A DNA stretch of 64,000 nucleotides from Microbacterium sp. T2.11-28 (GCF_950097975.1 NZ_CATNHF010000001.1:923446-987445), one strand, 5' to 3'. Numbered from the stretch's first letter, positions 43,816-54,723 are shown. Numbers and translations: made by a program. The notes: generated from the sequence alone by a model not told the origin.

Positions 43816-44283
43816 TCAGGCGAGGGCGAAGACGACCTCGACCTCGACGGGGCTGTCGAGGGGCAGGACCGTCACGCCGACGGCGGAGCGCGCGTGGACG
43901 CCCGCCTCGCCGAAGACCTGGCCCAGCAGTTCGCTCGCGCCGTTGACGACGACCGGCTGCCCGGTGAACTCGGGGACGGACGCCACGAAGCCGGTGACCT
44001 TGACGACCCGGGACAGATTGTCCACACCGCCCGCAGCGGCCGCCGCGGCGGCGATGGCGTTGAGCGCGCACTGGCGGGCGTAGGCCTGCGCGTCGGCGGG
44101 CGGCACGAGCCCGTGACCGTCACCGACCTTGCCGGTGGCCGGGAGGACGCCCGAGACCATCGGGAGCTGACCCGCCGTGTAGACGAGCCCGCCGTGCACG
44201 GTCGCCGGCACGTAGGCGGCGACCGGCGGGACGACCGGAGGAAGCTCGATGCCGAGCTCGGCCAGACGCTGCGAGACGCTCAT
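43816..44283 (-). CDS. RidA/YjgF-family protein
   Basis: Small protein of 155 aa in the Rid family, which hydrolyses reactive imine/enamine intermediates. The pattern YVPATVHGGLVYTAGQLPMVSG, ALNAIAAAAAAAGGVDNLSRVVKVTGFVASVPEF and VGVTVLPLDSPVEVEVVFALA is characteristic. It corresponds in position to Rv3678c. This subgroup lacks an evident catalytic Arg equivalent to RidA Arg105, so deaminase activity is uncertain. ATG 44283 overlaps the DUF4177 gene stop by one base. Confidence 0.88.
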   Translation of the reverse strand: MSVSQRLAELGIELPPVVPPVAAYVPATVHGGLVYTAGQLPMVSGVLPATGKVGDGHGLVPPADAQAYARQCALNAIAAAAAAAGGVDNLSRVVKVTGFVASVPEFTGQPVVVNGASELLGQVFGEAGVHARSAVGVTVLPLDSPVEVEVVFALA

Positions 44284-44498
44284 CACGCCCCCTCGAACTG
44301 CTGCGCGGCCTGAGCGGCCGCGCCGAGCCCTGCGTTGGCGGCGCCGCCGCCGGCGGGCCGCTTGAAGTAGGCGACGAGGCCGCCCTCGGGACCGGGCACG
44401 ACCTGCACGAGTTCCCACCCCTGCTTGCCCCAGTTGTTGAGGATCGCGGCGGTGTTGTGGATCAGCAGCGGCGTGGTGAGGTACTCCCACGTGGTCAT
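44283..44498 (-). CDS. DUF4177-like small protein (71 aa)
   Basis: Small cytosolic protein beginning MTTWEYLTTPLLIHNTAAILNNWGKQGWELV; the WEY...LNxWGxxGWELV pattern belongs to the DUF4177 group found next to Rid proteins in actinobacteria. The C-terminus is Ala/Gly-rich. It is coupled with the RidA gene by a one-base overlap (TGATG). Function unknown, with the tight linkage suggesting a shared pathway. Confidence 0.8.
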   Translation of the reverse strand: MTTWEYLTTPLLIHNTAAILNNWGKQGWELVQVVPGPEGGLVAYFKRPAGGGAANAGLGAAAQAAQQFEGA

Positions 44499-44585
44499 CG
44501 GGTGCTCCCTTGCGACGGCGCGGATAGGCGCGGCATGCGGGCCCTACCGAGGGTTCCCCCAGGTAATTCCCTTACGATCAAGCCT

Positions 44586-47249
44586 ATGCCCCAATCGAAA
44601 CGGACAGCCACCGGCGTGCTCGGCGGCCTTCTGGGCCTCATCGGTCTGAGCACCGTGGCCGGCGTGCTGATCACCGCCACCGTGACCCCCGCCATCGCCG
44701 TGTCCGGATATGCGGCCTCGAGCGCCATCACCATGTTCGACAAGATGCCGAGCTATCTCGAGCCCGCGTCGCTCATGCTGCCGACGCGCATCTACAAGAA
44801 GAACGCCGACGGCAAGAACGTGCTCATGGCGCAGTTCTACGACCAGAACCGCATCCCGGTCACGTACGACCAGGTCAACCCGGTGATGTACGACGCGATC
44901 CTCTCCAGCGAGGACAAGAACTTCTACACGCACGGCGGCGTGGACCTCATGGGCACCCTGAAGGCCCTGGCGGGCAACGCCTCGGGCAGCAGCACGCGAG
45001 GCGGCTCGACGATCACGCAGCAGTACGTGAAGAACGTCCTCCAGCAGAACTGCGAGTTCGACGCCGCGAGCGAGGAGGAGGTGCGGGCCTGCTTCCTCCA
45101 GACCACGGTCAACGAGGGCGCCGAGGGCTACCAGCGCAAGCTCCAGGAGATGCGCTACGCGATCCAGCTCGAGAAGGAGTACGAGAAGAACGACATCCTC
45201 CTCGGCTACCTGAACATCTCGTCCTTCGGCGGGACCGTGTACGGCATCGGCGCTGCGGCGCAGTACTACTTCAGCACCACCGCGGCCAAGCTCACCATCG
45301 CTCAGGCGGCCACGATCGCCGGCATGGTGCAGGAGCCGAACACCTTCCGCATCGACAAGCCCAAGGGCACCTGGACCGACAAGGCCGGCAACGCCCGCAA
45401 CGGCGAGGCCGACGGCTACGCCGACACCCTCAAGCGCCGCGACTACGTGCTCGGCCGCATGCTCGCCGACGGCAAGATCACGCGGGCGGAGTACGACGAG
45501 GCGAAGGCCTCGCCGATCGAGCCGAAGATCAGCCAGCGCAAGCAGGGCTGCAGCCAGGCCAAGGGCGCGCAGTTCTTCTGCGAGTACGTGGTGTCGATCA
45601 TCCGCACCGATCCCGCCTTCGGCGAGTCGAAGGAGGAGCGCGCCGCCGCACTGCGCCGCGGTGGCCTGAAGGTCTACACGACGCTCGACTACGACCTGCA
45701 GAAGGCCGCCAACGACGCGATCGACATCGTGCCGGCGAGCGTGGACTACATGGACCTCGGCGCCTCCGGCGTGCAAGTGGAGGTGGGCACCGGGCGTGTG
45801 CTGTCGATGGTGCAGAACCGTCCGTACAGCACGAAGACCGACGACCCCTCGACCACCCAGGTCAACTACAACGTCCGCAAGCAGAACGGCGGCGGCAGCG
45901 GCCACTCGGCCGGATCGACCTACAAGGTCTTCAGCCTCGTCAACTGGCTGCAGGAAGGGCATTCCGTCAACGAGATGCTCAATGGCCGCACGGGCCTGAA
46001 GAAGGTGAACACCTGCGACGGTGCGACCCGCGACCAGTACGCCGACAACTCGGGTCAGACCAACCACATCGGAAACTTCGAGAACAACTCCGGCTACACG
46101 GGCTCCGTCTACCGGTTCACGAAGGACTCGCTGAACTCCGGCTTCCTGGCCATGGCGGAGAAGATCTCGGTGTGCAGCACCAACCAGGTCGCCATGCAGA
46201 TGGGCGTCATGCGCGGTGACGGCACTCCCCTCGACGAGGTGCCCGAAGGCTCCGGCCTCTCGGCCAACGTTCCCTACAACGTCCTCGGAGACGCCAACGT
46301 GGCGCCGATCGACATGGCGCAGGCGTACGCCGCGATCGCGTCGAACGGCATCCTCTGCGAGTCGAAGGTGATCGACCGCGTGCTCAACGCCGACGGCAGC
46401 GACCATGCGATCCCCGACACCAAGTGCGAGCGCGTCCTCAGCGAGGCCGTCGCCTCCACCGCCGCCTACACGCTCGAGGGCGTCATGAAGGCCGACGGCA
46501 CCGGCTCGGGCGCGCGCACCTACGACGGCACGCCCATCTTCGGCAAGACCGGTATCCACCAGTTCCTCCACACCTGGATGGACGGATCGAGCACCGAGGT
46601 CACCACGGTGGTCTGGGTCGGCAACGCCAACGCCAAGAAGAAGAACGGCGAATGGGTCAACACCCGACTCGACAACTACTACGAGTCGGGCTACCGCCTC
46701 TCGCGCATCCGCAACGGCATCTGGCCCGAGATGCAGCGCGCGGCCAACGCCAAGTACGGCGGCGACGACTTCCCGAGCCCCGACGAGGAGCTCACCAAGC
46801 AGGTGTACGTCACCCTCCCGAGCGTCATCGGCATGAGCATCGACGAGGCGACCTCGACCCTGCGGTCCGCGGGCTTCTCGGTGACGGTGGCGGACGCCAT
46901 CGACGCGACCGAGAAGGCAGGCACGATCGTCGAGCAGAGCCCGGGCGCCGGCCGCGTGGCCGGGGGGACCAGCGTCACGATCACCCCCAGCAACGGCGAG
47001 GGCGTGGCCGTCCCGTCGGTGGGCGGAACGCCCGATGACGCCGAGAACGCGCTGCGGGCCGCCGGGTTCGGCCGGATCGACCGCGAGTGCACGCAGCAGG
47101 AGGGCGCCCCGCCGCAGGGCGTCGTCACCGGCACCGATCCGGCCGCCGGAACGATGGTCGGCCGCAACACGCAGATCACGATCCAGTACCAGGCCGCCAA
47201 CTGCGGCGGTCCCGGGAACGGCAACGGCAACGACGGGAACGACGACTGA
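44586..47249 (+). CDS. Bifunctional penicillin-binding protein with PASTA domains (PonA2-like)
   Basis: Class A PBP of 887 aa that polymerises and crosslinks peptidoglycan. After an N-terminal membrane helix (about 11-40), the GT51 domain has the catalytic Glu in ILSSEDKNFYTHGGVD and RGGSTITQQYVKN. The transpeptidase shows SAGSTYKVF (SxxK), SVCSTNQVA (SxN) and FGKTGI (KTG). Two PASTA units (PSVIGMSIDEATSTLRSAGFSV and VPSVGGTPDDAENALRAAGF) precede a Gly/Asn tail. TACGAT ends seven bases before ATG without Shine-Dalgarno, so the mRNA is probably leaderless. Equivalent in position to Rv3682. Confidence 0.95.
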   Translation: MPQSKRTATGVLGGLLGLIGLSTVAGVLITATVTPAIAVSGYAASSAITMFDKMPSYLEPASLMLPTRIYKKNADGKNVLMAQFYDQNRIPVTYDQVNPVMYDAILSSEDKNFYTHGGVDLMGTLKALAGNASGSSTRGGSTITQQYVKNVLQQNCEFDAASEEEVRACFLQTTVNEGAEGYQRKLQEMRYAIQLEKEYEKNDILLGYLNISSFGGTVYGIGAAAQYYFSTTAAKLTIAQAATIAGMVQEPNTFRIDKPKGTWTDKAGNARNGEADGYADTLKRRDYVLGRMLADGKITRAEYDEAKASPIEPKISQRKQGCSQAKGAQFFCEYVVSIIRTDPAFGESKEERAAALRRGGLKVYTTLDYDLQKAANDAIDIVPASVDYMDLGASGVQVEVGTGRVLSMVQNRPYSTKTDDPSTTQVNYNVRKQNGGGSGHSAGSTYKVFSLVNWLQEGHSVNEMLNGRTGLKKVNTCDGATRDQYADNSGQTNHIGNFENNSGYTGSVYRFTKDSLNSGFLAMAEKISVCSTNQVAMQMGVMRGDGTPLDEVPEGSGLSANVPYNVLGDANVAPIDMAQAYAAIASNGILCESKVIDRVLNADGSDHAIPDTKCERVLSEAVASTAAYTLEGVMKADGTGSGARTYDGTPIFGKTGIHQFLHTWMDGSSTEVTTVVWVGNANAKKKNGEWVNTRLDNYYESGYRLSRIRNGIWPEMQRAANAKYGGDDFPSPDEELTKQVYVTLPSVIGMSIDEATSTLRSAGFSVTVADAIDATEKAGTIVEQSPGAGRVAGGTSVTITPSNGEGVAVPSVGGTPDDAENALRAAGFGRIDRECTQQEGAPPQGVVTGTDPAAGTMVGRNTQITIQYQAANCGGPGNGNGNDGNDD

Positions 47250-47278
47250 GCGCCCGCACGCCGCTTCGCACCGCCCTC

Positions 47279-48223
47279 ATGGCTCCTCTCGGAGTCATGG
47301 GGGCGGTCGGCGTCGGCTCGGCGATCTGGGGCATCGGGATCGAGCGGTACCTGTTCACGGTCCGCCGTCACGACCTCGCCGTGCTCCCGCCCGGCAGCGC
47401 GCCACTGACCGTCCTCCACCTCTCCGACGCCCATATGGCGCCGTGGCAGCACCGCAAACAGCGTTGGATCGCCGAGATCGCCGAGCAGACGCAGCCCGAC
47501 CTCGTCGTGAACACCGGCGACAACCTCGGACATGCCGACGGGCTCGACGGCATCCGCGCGGCCTTCGCGCCCCTGCGCGGGATCCCGGGATTCTTCGTGC
47601 ACGGGTCCAACGACGTCGTCGGTCCGACGGCGCGCAACCCGCTCCACTACTTCTCCGGTCCGTCGGGCCACAAGCGTCGCGCCGAGCGGCTCGACACCCC
47701 CGCCATGGACGCCTACTTCGCCGATGAGCTCGGCTGGACCGATCTGGACAACACCGCCGCGCGGCTGACCGTCGGCGGCCTCACGATCGACGGCTTCGGC
47801 GTGGACGACGCCCACCGCGACTGGGACGAGCTCGACGCCGCGGCCGGGGCCCTTCAGCGGGTCCGCCGCGGGCGCTGGTGGCAGGTCCCCCGGGAGGCGG
47901 GGCTCACCCTGGGCGTCACCCACGCCCCCTACCGTCGCGTGCTCGACCGCTTCACAGATCTCGGCGCCGACATGCTGATCGCCGGGCACACCCACGGCGG
48001 CCAGGTCCGCGTCCCGTTCTCCCCGAACGCCCTGGTCGCCAACTGCGACATCCCCCTCGACCAGGCGCGCGGCCTCAGCACCTGGCATCACGGGAGCCGC
48101 TCGGTGCCCCTCAACGTCAGCGCCGGGCTCGGCCACTCCATCTACGCGCCGGTGCGCTTCGGGTGCCGCCCCGAGGTCTCGGTGCTGCGACTGCTGCCCA
48201 TCACGCGTCCCGATTCGGTGTGA
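47279..48223 (+). CDS. Membrane-anchored calcineurin-like metallophosphoesterase
   Basis: Phosphoesterase of 314 aa. An N-terminal hydrophobic helix (residues 2-20) anchors it; metal ligands are in LHLSDAHMAP, VNTGDNLGH, VHGSNDVVG and AGHTHGGQV. ATG 47279 is the first standard start; a CTG at 47246 overlapping the PBP stop would extend the frame by 11 residues and cannot be excluded. Follows the PonA2-like gene as Rv3683 does in mycobacteria, so a cell-envelope role is likely; substrate unknown. Confidence 0.9.
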   Translation: MAPLGVMGAVGVGSAIWGIGIERYLFTVRRHDLAVLPPGSAPLTVLHLSDAHMAPWQHRKQRWIAEIAEQTQPDLVVNTGDNLGHADGLDGIRAAFAPLRGIPGFFVHGSNDVVGPTARNPLHYFSGPSGHKRRAERLDTPAMDAYFADELGWTDLDNTAARLTVGGLTIDGFGVDDAHRDWDELDAAAGALQRVRRGRWWQVPREAGLTLGVTHAPYRRVLDRFTDLGADMLIAGHTHGGQVRVPFSPNALVANCDIPLDQARGLSTWHHGSRSVPLNVSAGLGHSIYAPVRFGCRPEVSVLRLLPITRPDSV

Positions 48224-48256
48224 GCGCCGGAACGGGGTAGACTCGGAGGGTTGCCA

Positions 48257-48330
48257 CGGGGTGTGGCGCAGCTTGGTAGCGCGCGTCGTTCGGGACGACG
48301 AGGCCGCAGGTTCAAATCCTGTCACCCCGA
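48257..48330 (+). tRNA. tRNA-Pro (anticodon CGG)
   Basis: A 74-nt cloverleaf: acceptor CGGGGTG pairs with CACCCCG, discriminator A, anticodon stem CGTCG/CGACG with loop TTCGGGA giving anticodon CGG, T arm with GGTTCAAATCC. CCA is not encoded. Reads CCG codons, common in this G+C-rich genome. Confidence 0.97.
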
Positions 48331-48338
48331 CTGCACGA

Positions 48339-48375
48339 GGCTCCGCCTTTGATTTCGATCACGGGCGGAGCCTTT
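48339..48375 (+). terminator. Rho-independent-like terminator after tRNA-Pro
   Basis: GGCTCCGCC pairs with GGCGGAGCC (9-bp perfect stem, 16-base loop) and is followed by TTTCG. It begins nine bases after the tRNA and is well placed to terminate its transcript. Confidence 0.75.
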
Positions 48376-48404
48376 CGCATAACCGCCGATACGGAGTACG
48401 CGCC

Positions 48405-49169
48405 ATGACCACGCCCCGCCTCGTCGCCTTCGACCTCGACGACACGCTCGCCCCCTCCAAGAGCGCCATCTCGCCGCGCATGGGCGAGCTGCTGCTCGCC
48501 CTCGCCGAGCGGGTCGAGGTCGCGATCATCTCCGGCGGACAGCTGCTGCAGTTCCAGTCCCAGGTCGTCGACCGGCTGCCGGCGACCGAGGCCGAGGTCC
48601 TGGGACGGTTCCACCTGCTTCCCACGTGCGGAACGCAGTACTACCGCCTCGAGGCCGACGGCGTCCGCACCGTCTACGCGCACGCCCTCACCGACGACGA
48701 GAAGCAGCGCGCCCTCGCCGCGGTCGAAGAGGAGGCGCGCCGCCTGGGCGTCTGGGAGTCGGAGACCTGGGGCGACATCCTGGAGGACCGCGGCTCGCAG
48801 ATCACCTTCTCGGCACTCGGCCAGACCGCACCGGTCGACGCGAAGACCGCCTGGGATCCGACCGGGGCGAAGAAGAACGCCCTCCGCGACGCCGTGGCCG
48901 CGCGCATCCCCGACCTCGAGGTCCGCTCGGGCGGCTCCACCTCGGTCGACATCACCCGCCGCGGCATCGACAAGGCCTACGGCATGACGCGCCTCGCGGA
49001 GCAGACCGGCATCCCCCTCGACGACATGCTCTTCGTCGGGGACCGCCTCGACGAGCACGGGAACGACTACCCGGTGCTCGCGATGGGCGTCGCCTGCCAC
49101 GCGGTGACCGGCTGGGAGGACACGGTCGACTACCTCGAGGCGCTCATCCCGACGCTTCCGTCGCGCTGA
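48405..49169 (+). CDS. HAD-IIB hydrolase, phosphomannomutase-like
   Basis: HAD-superfamily phosphatase or mutase of 254 aa. Motif I is LVAFDLDDTLAPSKS (Asp nucleophile and general acid), motif II VAIISGGQ, the Lys of motif III lies near GIDKAYG and motif IV is MLFVGDRLDEHGNDYPV. The cap and the sequence TFSALGQTAPVDAKTAWDPTGAKK resemble eukaryotic-type phosphomannomutase (PMM/Cof group). It could interconvert mannose-6-P and mannose-1-P or act as a phosphatase. ACGGAG precedes the ATG. Confidence 0.87.
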   Translation: MTTPRLVAFDLDDTLAPSKSAISPRMGELLLALAERVEVAIISGGQLLQFQSQVVDRLPATEAEVLGRFHLLPTCGTQYYRLEADGVRTVYAHALTDDEKQRALAAVEEEARRLGVWESETWGDILEDRGSQITFSALGQTAPVDAKTAWDPTGAKKNALRDAVAARIPDLEVRSGGSTSVDITRRGIDKAYGMTRLAEQTGIPLDDMLFVGDRLDEHGNDYPVLAMGVACHAVTGWEDTVDYLEALIPTLPSR

Positions 49170-49187
49170 GCCTCCGCCCCCGCAGCG

Positions 49188-50459
49188 CTAGGCCTTCACG
49201 CGCGTCGGCGCCCGCCGCGGCGCGGGCGCCAGGACGGGGGTGAGACGCTGCAGCTGCGTGACGTGACGAGGCTCCAGCTCCGCGAGCGACGAGACGCCCA
49301 GGAGGGTCATCGTGCGCTCGATCTCGGAGCGGAGGATCGCGATCGTGCGGTCGACCCCGCGCCGTCCGCCCGCCATCAGGCCGTAGAGGTACGCGCGGCC
49401 GATGAGCGTGAACTTGGCGCCGAGGGCGACCGACGCCACGATGTCGGCACCGTTCATGATGCCCGTGTCGATCATGACGGTGGCGTCCTTGCCGACCTCG
49501 CGCACGACCTTCGGCAGCAGGTGGAAGGGGATCGGCGCACGGTCGAGCTGGCGCCCGCCGTGATTGGACAGCACGATGCCGTCGACGCCGAGGTCCACGA
49601 GCCGCTTCGAGTCCGGCACGTTCTGCACACCCTTGACGACGATCCTGCCGGGCCACATCTCGCGGATCACCGCGAGATCGTCGTAGCTGATGGTCGGGTC
49701 CATCGCGGCGTTGAGGAGCTCCCCCACCGTCCCGCCGGTGGTCGTGAACGAGGCGAACTCGAGCTTGGGCGTCGTGAGGAAATCGATCCACCACCACGGG
49801 CGCGGGATGGCGTTGACGATCGTGCCGACCGTGAGCTGCGGTGGGATGGAGAAGCCGTTCCGCTTGTCGCGCAGGCGGGCGCCGGCGATCGGCGTGTCGA
49901 CCGTGAACATGAGCGTGTCGAACCCGGCGTCCGCGGCGCGCTTCACGAGCCCGTACGAGAGCTCGCGCTCCCGCATGACGTAGAGCTGGAACCAGTTGCG
50001 TCCGTGCGGGTTGGCGGCCCGGACGTTCTCGATCGAGGTGGTGCCGAGCGTGGAGAGCGTGAACGGGATGCCGGCTGCGGCAGCCGCGGATGCGCCGGCC
50101 ACCTCCCCTTCGGTCTGCATGAGGCGGGTGAAGCCCGTGGGGGCGATGCCGAACGGGAGCGCGGAGGGCCCGCCGAGGATCTCGACCGACGTGTCCACGT
50201 GCTCGGCGGGACGCAGGATGTCGGGGTGGAACTCGATGTCCTCGAACGCCTGCCGTGCCCGGGCGAGGGACAGCTCGCCCTCCGCGGCGCCGTCGGTGTA
50301 GTCGAACGCCGCCTTGGGCGTGCGCCGCTTCGCGATCGCGCGCAGGTCGGCGATCGTCAGCGCCGCGTCCAGGCGCCGCTTCGTGCCGTCGAGCTCGGGC
50401 TTCTTGAACTGCATGAGCTCCAGGAGCTCGGAGATCTTGGGCAGCTGCCGCTGGACCAT
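49188..50459 (-). CDS. lldD: FMN-dependent L-lactate dehydrogenase/alpha-hydroxyacid oxidase
   Basis: FMN enzyme of 423 aa that oxidises L-lactate (or a related alpha-hydroxy acid) to pyruvate with the quinone pool as probable acceptor. Conserved motifs: [77 protein letters not shown] with the active-site His, and [30 protein letters not shown] for FMN binding. Fifty bases downstream of a FadR-type regulator on the same strand, a standard lldR-lldD arrangement. Confidence 0.92.
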   Translation of the reverse strand: MVQRQLPKISELLELMQFKKPELDGTKRRLDAALTIADLRAIAKRRTPKAAFDYTDGAAEGELSLARARQAFEDIEFHPDILRPAEHVDTSVEILGGPSALPFGIAPTGFTRLMQTEGEVAGASAAAAAGIPFTLSTLGTTSIENVRAANPHGRNWFQLYVMRERELSYGLVKRAADAGFDTLMFTVDTPIAGARLRDKRNGFSIPPQLTVGTIVNAIPRPWWWIDFLTTPKLEFASFTTTGGTVGELLNAAMDPTISYDDLAVIREMWPGRIVVKGVQNVPDSKRLVDLGVDGIVLSNHGGRQLDRAPIPFHLLPKVVREVGKDATVMIDTGIMNGADIVASVALGAKFTLIGRAYLYGLMAGGRRGVDRTIAILRSEIERTMTLLGVSSLAELEPRHVTQLQRLTPVLAPAPRRAPTRVKA

Positions 50460-50508
50460 GGTGGTGTCTCGTCTCTCTCGTGTCGCCCCGCGGGGCTCCG
50501 GCGCCCGG

Positions 50509-51231
50509 TCAGAGGCTGTGCGCGGGTGCCGGGAGGCCGGCGTCGGCGTAGTAGCCCGTGATGTGGGCGCGCAGGACCTCCCGGGCGCGCTCGGCGTCGC
50601 CCGCCTCGATCGCGTGGACGACCTCGGCGTGTTCGTGCCGGAGACGGGAGGCGGTGCCCTGCCAGTCGGGGATGCGCTCTGCCCCGGCCCGGATGTAGCT
50701 CTCGATGGTGGTGCGCAGCCCCGCCATGGTGGCGGCCACCACGATGTTGCCCGCCGCGTCGGTGAGCCGCAGATGGAACTGGGTGTCCAGCGCCAGGAAC
50801 TCCTCGGCGGTGAGCCCCTCGGCCGTCATCGCTTCGAGAGTCGCCCGCGCCGGGCCGAGATCGGGCTCGGCCTGCGCGGCGAGGTGCCCGACCGCCCACT
50901 CCTCGAGCAGGAGCCGCGTCTCGTACACGTCGGGGATCGGGAAGCCCTGCGCCGCCACCTGCAGGCGCAGGAACTGCGCCAGGCCGCCGTGGGGCGTCGC
51001 CGTCACGATCGCGCCGGAGGTGGGACCCGAGCCGGTGGCGGTGCGGATGAGGCCCATCACCTCGAGCACGCGCAGCGCCTCCCGCACGCTCGACCGTCCC
51101 ACGCCCAGCGTCGTGGCGAGCTCGCGTTCGGGCTGGAGCCGGTCGCCGGGTCCGAGCCTGCCTTCGAGCAGGTCGGACTCGATCTTCTCGAGCACGACGC
51201 GCCAGGCGCGTGCCGGTGTGGAGTCGCTCAT
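50509..51231 (-). CDS. lldR: FadR-subfamily GntR regulator (LldR-like)
   Basis: Regulator of 240 aa. Winged helix: [41 protein letters not shown]. The C-terminal FCD domain carries metal/ligand residues in [15 protein letters not shown] and [26 protein letters not shown]. It precedes lldD and is preceded by a site fitting TNGTNNNACNA, the operator of corynebacterial LldR, so lactate-responsive autoregulation is likely. ATG 51231 has GGAAGGG seven bases upstream. Confidence 0.88.
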   Translation of the reverse strand: MSDSTPARAWRVVLEKIESDLLEGRLGPGDRLQPERELATTLGVGRSSVREALRVLEVMGLIRTATGSGPTSGAIVTATPHGGLAQFLRLQVAAQGFPIPDVYETRLLLEEWAVGHLAAQAEPDLGPARATLEAMTAEGLTAEEFLALDTQFHLRLTDAAGNIVVAATMAGLRTTIESYIRAGAERIPDWQGTASRLRHEHAEVVHAIEAGDAERAREVLRAHITGYYADAGLPAPAHSL

Positions 51232-51242
51232 GGTTCCCTTCC

Positions 51243-51274
51243 GTGGTCTGGTCACACTACCGTCTGTGGTCTGG
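51243..51274 (-). promoter_or_regulatory. LldR-type operator upstream of lldR
   Basis: TGGTCACACTA at 51249-51259 fits TNGTNNNACNA, the operator pattern of LldR in Corynebacterium glutamicum, in all fixed positions. It lies between two direct copies of GTGGTCTGG (51243-51251 and 51266-51274), 23 bases apart. A minus-strand TAGTGT (51260-51255 region) may be the -10 box, so binding would block transcription. Confidence 0.65.
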
Positions 51275-51338
51275 CCGCGCCAGGATTGCGCTGAAACGTT
51301 ACAAGACCGAGCGGACAACGGGCGAGCGGGACGCCGGG

Positions 51339-51995
51339 TCAGCTGAGGCGCCCGCCGGACTCGCGGAGGTAGCACTCGGCGCACATCGACTCGTACGTGA
51401 CACGGTCGGCGCTCAGCTGGTCGATCGCGACCTGATCGCCGTCGAAGACGAACCGCCCGCCCACGAGCCGCGCGTTGAACAGCGCCTTCCGTCCGCAGCG
51501 GCAGATGGTCTTCAGCTCCTCCAGACTGTGCGCGAGCTCCATGAGGCGCGCGGAGCCCGGGAAGGCGCGGGTCTGGAAGTCCGTGCGGATGCCGTAGGCG
51601 AGCACGGGGATGCGGTCCTCGACCACGATCCGCAGGAGGTCGTCGACCTGCGCCGCCGTCAGGAACTGCGCCTCGTCGATCATGAGGCACGCCACGTCGT
51701 ACCGCGCTCCCGTGGCGCTGGACTCGGGGATCAGGGCCTCCTGCTCGGCCACGCGACGCACGCGCTCACGGTGTTCGGCGAACAGCGAGCGCAGGTCGTC
51801 GCCCGGGGCGATGAGGAAGTCCACGAGCCGCTCCACACCCAGACGACTGGAGATGCGGTCGGCGCCCTTGGTGTCGATCTCGGGCTTGGCCAGCAGCACG
51901 TGCTGACCGCGCTCCTCGTAGTTGAAGGCTGCCTGCAGCAGCGCGGTGGACTTCCCGGAGTTCATCGCGCCGTAGCGGAAGTAGAGCTTCGCCAC
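51339..51995 (-). CDS. tdk: Thymidine kinase
   Basis: Type II thymidine kinase of 218 aa for deoxythymidine salvage. P-loop YGAMNSGKSTALLQAAFNYEERGQ, the DEAQFL motif with catalytic Glu, the lasso region and zinc ligands in ICRCGRKALFNAR and CAECYLRE are present. GTG 51995 starts only three bases after the mqo stop on the same strand, so the two genes are likely co-transcribed. Confidence 0.95.
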   Translation of the reverse strand: MAKLYFRYGAMNSGKSTALLQAAFNYEERGQHVLLAKPEIDTKGADRISSRLGVERLVDFLIAPGDDLRSLFAEHRERVRRVAEQEALIPESSATGARYDVACLMIDEAQFLTAAQVDDLLRIVVEDRIPVLAYGIRTDFQTRAFPGSARLMELAHSLEELKTICRCGRKALFNARLVGGRFVFDGDQVAIDQLSADRVTYESMCAECYLRESGGRLS

Positions 51996-51998
51996 TGA

Positions 51999-53471
51999 TC
52001 AGGGGTTGATCTTCAGTGCCGCGGCGGTGGTGCGCAGGGACTCCTCCGCCACCTCGGGCCGCGTGTTCAGGGTGGCGCCGTAGCTCGGGATGAGTTCGCG
52101 CAGCGCGGGCTCCCACCCGGGCATCCGGTCGGGGAAGCAGGTCCTCAGGAGCCCGAGCATGATGGACGCGGCGGTCGAGGCACCCGGCGAGGCACCGAGC
52201 AGGCCGGCGATGGAGCCGTCGGCGGAGCTGACGACCTCCGTGCCGAACTGCAGCACGCCGCCCTTCTCGGGATCCTTCTTCATGACCTGCGCACGCTGGC
52301 CGGCCTGCAGGAGCTCCCAGTCCTCGTCCTTCGCCGTGGGCATGAACGTCCGCAGCGAGTCCACCTTCTTCTTGTGGTTCTTCAGCAGCTCGCTCACCAG
52401 GTAGCCGATGAGGCCGGGGTTGTCGATGGCGACCTTGATCATCGGCCACAGGTTCCCCGGACGCACCTGCGCGACGATGTCGGTGATGCGGCCGTTCTTC
52501 AGGAACTTCGGGCTGAACGTCGCGAACGGGCCGAACAGAAGCGACGCCTCGCCGTCGACCACCCGGGTGTCCAGGTGCGGCACCGACATGGGCGGCGCCC
52601 CGACGGAGGCCTGGGAGTACACCTTCGCCTTGTGCTGGGCGACGATGGCCGGGTTGCTGGTCTTCAGCCACTGGCCGCCGATGGGGAAGACGCCGTAGCC
52701 CTTGATCTCGGGGATGCCCGAGCGCTGCAGGAGCTTGATCGCCCACCCTCCCGCGCCCACGAAAACGAATCGGGCGTTGAGGCTGCCGGGCGTCTTGCCG
52801 AGGGAGTTCCGGTACGACACCTTCCAGGTGCCGTCCTTCTGGCGGCTGAGGTTGCGGACCTCGCGGTTGGTGACCACCTCGACGCCCTGCTCCTCGAGGT
52901 GGGCGAACAGCTGCCGGGTGAGGGCGCCGAAGTCCACGTCGGTGCCGGCGGGCACCCGGGTCGCGGCGAAGGGCTCGCCCTTGCGTCGCTTCTGCATGAG
53001 CAGCGGTGCCCACTGGTTGATGACGCGCGAATCCTCGGAGTACTCGATCCCCGCGAACAGCGGCTGGGTCCGCAGCGCCTCGTAGCGCTTCTTCAGGTAC
53101 GCGACGTCCTTCTCGCCGCGCACGAAGGTCATGTGCGGGGTGGCGTTGATGAACGTCGACGGCTCATCCAGCACGCCCCGCTCGATGAGCGAGGTCCACA
53201 GCTGACGGCTCTGCTGGAACTGCTCGTTGATCGCGACCGCCTTGGCCGGGTCGACCGAGCCGTCGGGGCCCTCGGGCATGTAGTTCAGCTCGCACAGGGC
53301 GGCGTGGCCGGTGCCCGCGTTGTTCCAGGCGTTGGACGACTCCTGAGCGACCTCCGACAGCCGTTCGCAGACGACGATCTTCCACTCCGGCTGCAGCTGC
53401 TTCAGCAGGGTTCCGAGGGTGGCGCTCATGATGCCACCGCCGATCAGGACGACATCGACTGGTTCACTCAC
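51999..53471 (-). CDS. mqo: Malate:quinone oxidoreductase
   Basis: Membrane-associated FAD enzyme (490 aa) oxidising L-malate to oxaloacetate with quinone as acceptor. FAD-binding start VDVVLIGGGIMSATLGTLLKQLQPEW, then ERLSEVAQESSNAWNNAGTGHAALCELNYMP and VGAGGWAIKLLQRSGIPEIKGYGVFPIGGQWL are MQO signatures. GTG 53471 gives the family start SEPVDVV; a longer frame to 53561 adds unlike sequence. TAGACT lies eight bases upstream, and GGGA may also act as a weak ribosome-binding site. Confidence 0.95.
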   Translation of the reverse strand: MSEPVDVVLIGGGIMSATLGTLLKQLQPEWKIVVCERLSEVAQESSNAWNNAGTGHAALCELNYMPEGPDGSVDPAKAVAINEQFQQSRQLWTSLIERGVLDEPSTFINATPHMTFVRGEKDVAYLKKRYEALRTQPLFAGIEYSEDSRVINQWAPLLMQKRRKGEPFAATRVPAGTDVDFGALTRQLFAHLEEQGVEVVTNREVRNLSRQKDGTWKVSYRNSLGKTPGSLNARFVFVGAGGWAIKLLQRSGIPEIKGYGVFPIGGQWLKTSNPAIVAQHKAKVYSQASVGAPPMSVPHLDTRVVDGEASLLFGPFATFSPKFLKNGRITDIVAQVRPGNLWPMIKVAIDNPGLIGYLVSELLKNHKKKVDSLRTFMPTAKDEDWELLQAGQRAQVMKKDPEKGGVLQFGTEVVSSADGSIAGLLGASPGASTAASIMLGLLRTCFPDRMPGWEPALRELIPSYGATLNTRPEVAEESLRTTAAALKINP

Positions 53472-53589
53472 GATGTCCCAGTCTAGGCCCGGTTTTCCCC
53501 GGCCCCGACGGCGGGCCGCCACGGCATCCGGAAAGGAGCGGCGTTCTTTCGCCCACGGCAACCGCCGTCCGCGGCGAGGCGACGCGGTC

Positions 53590-54723
<1,134 letters not shown>

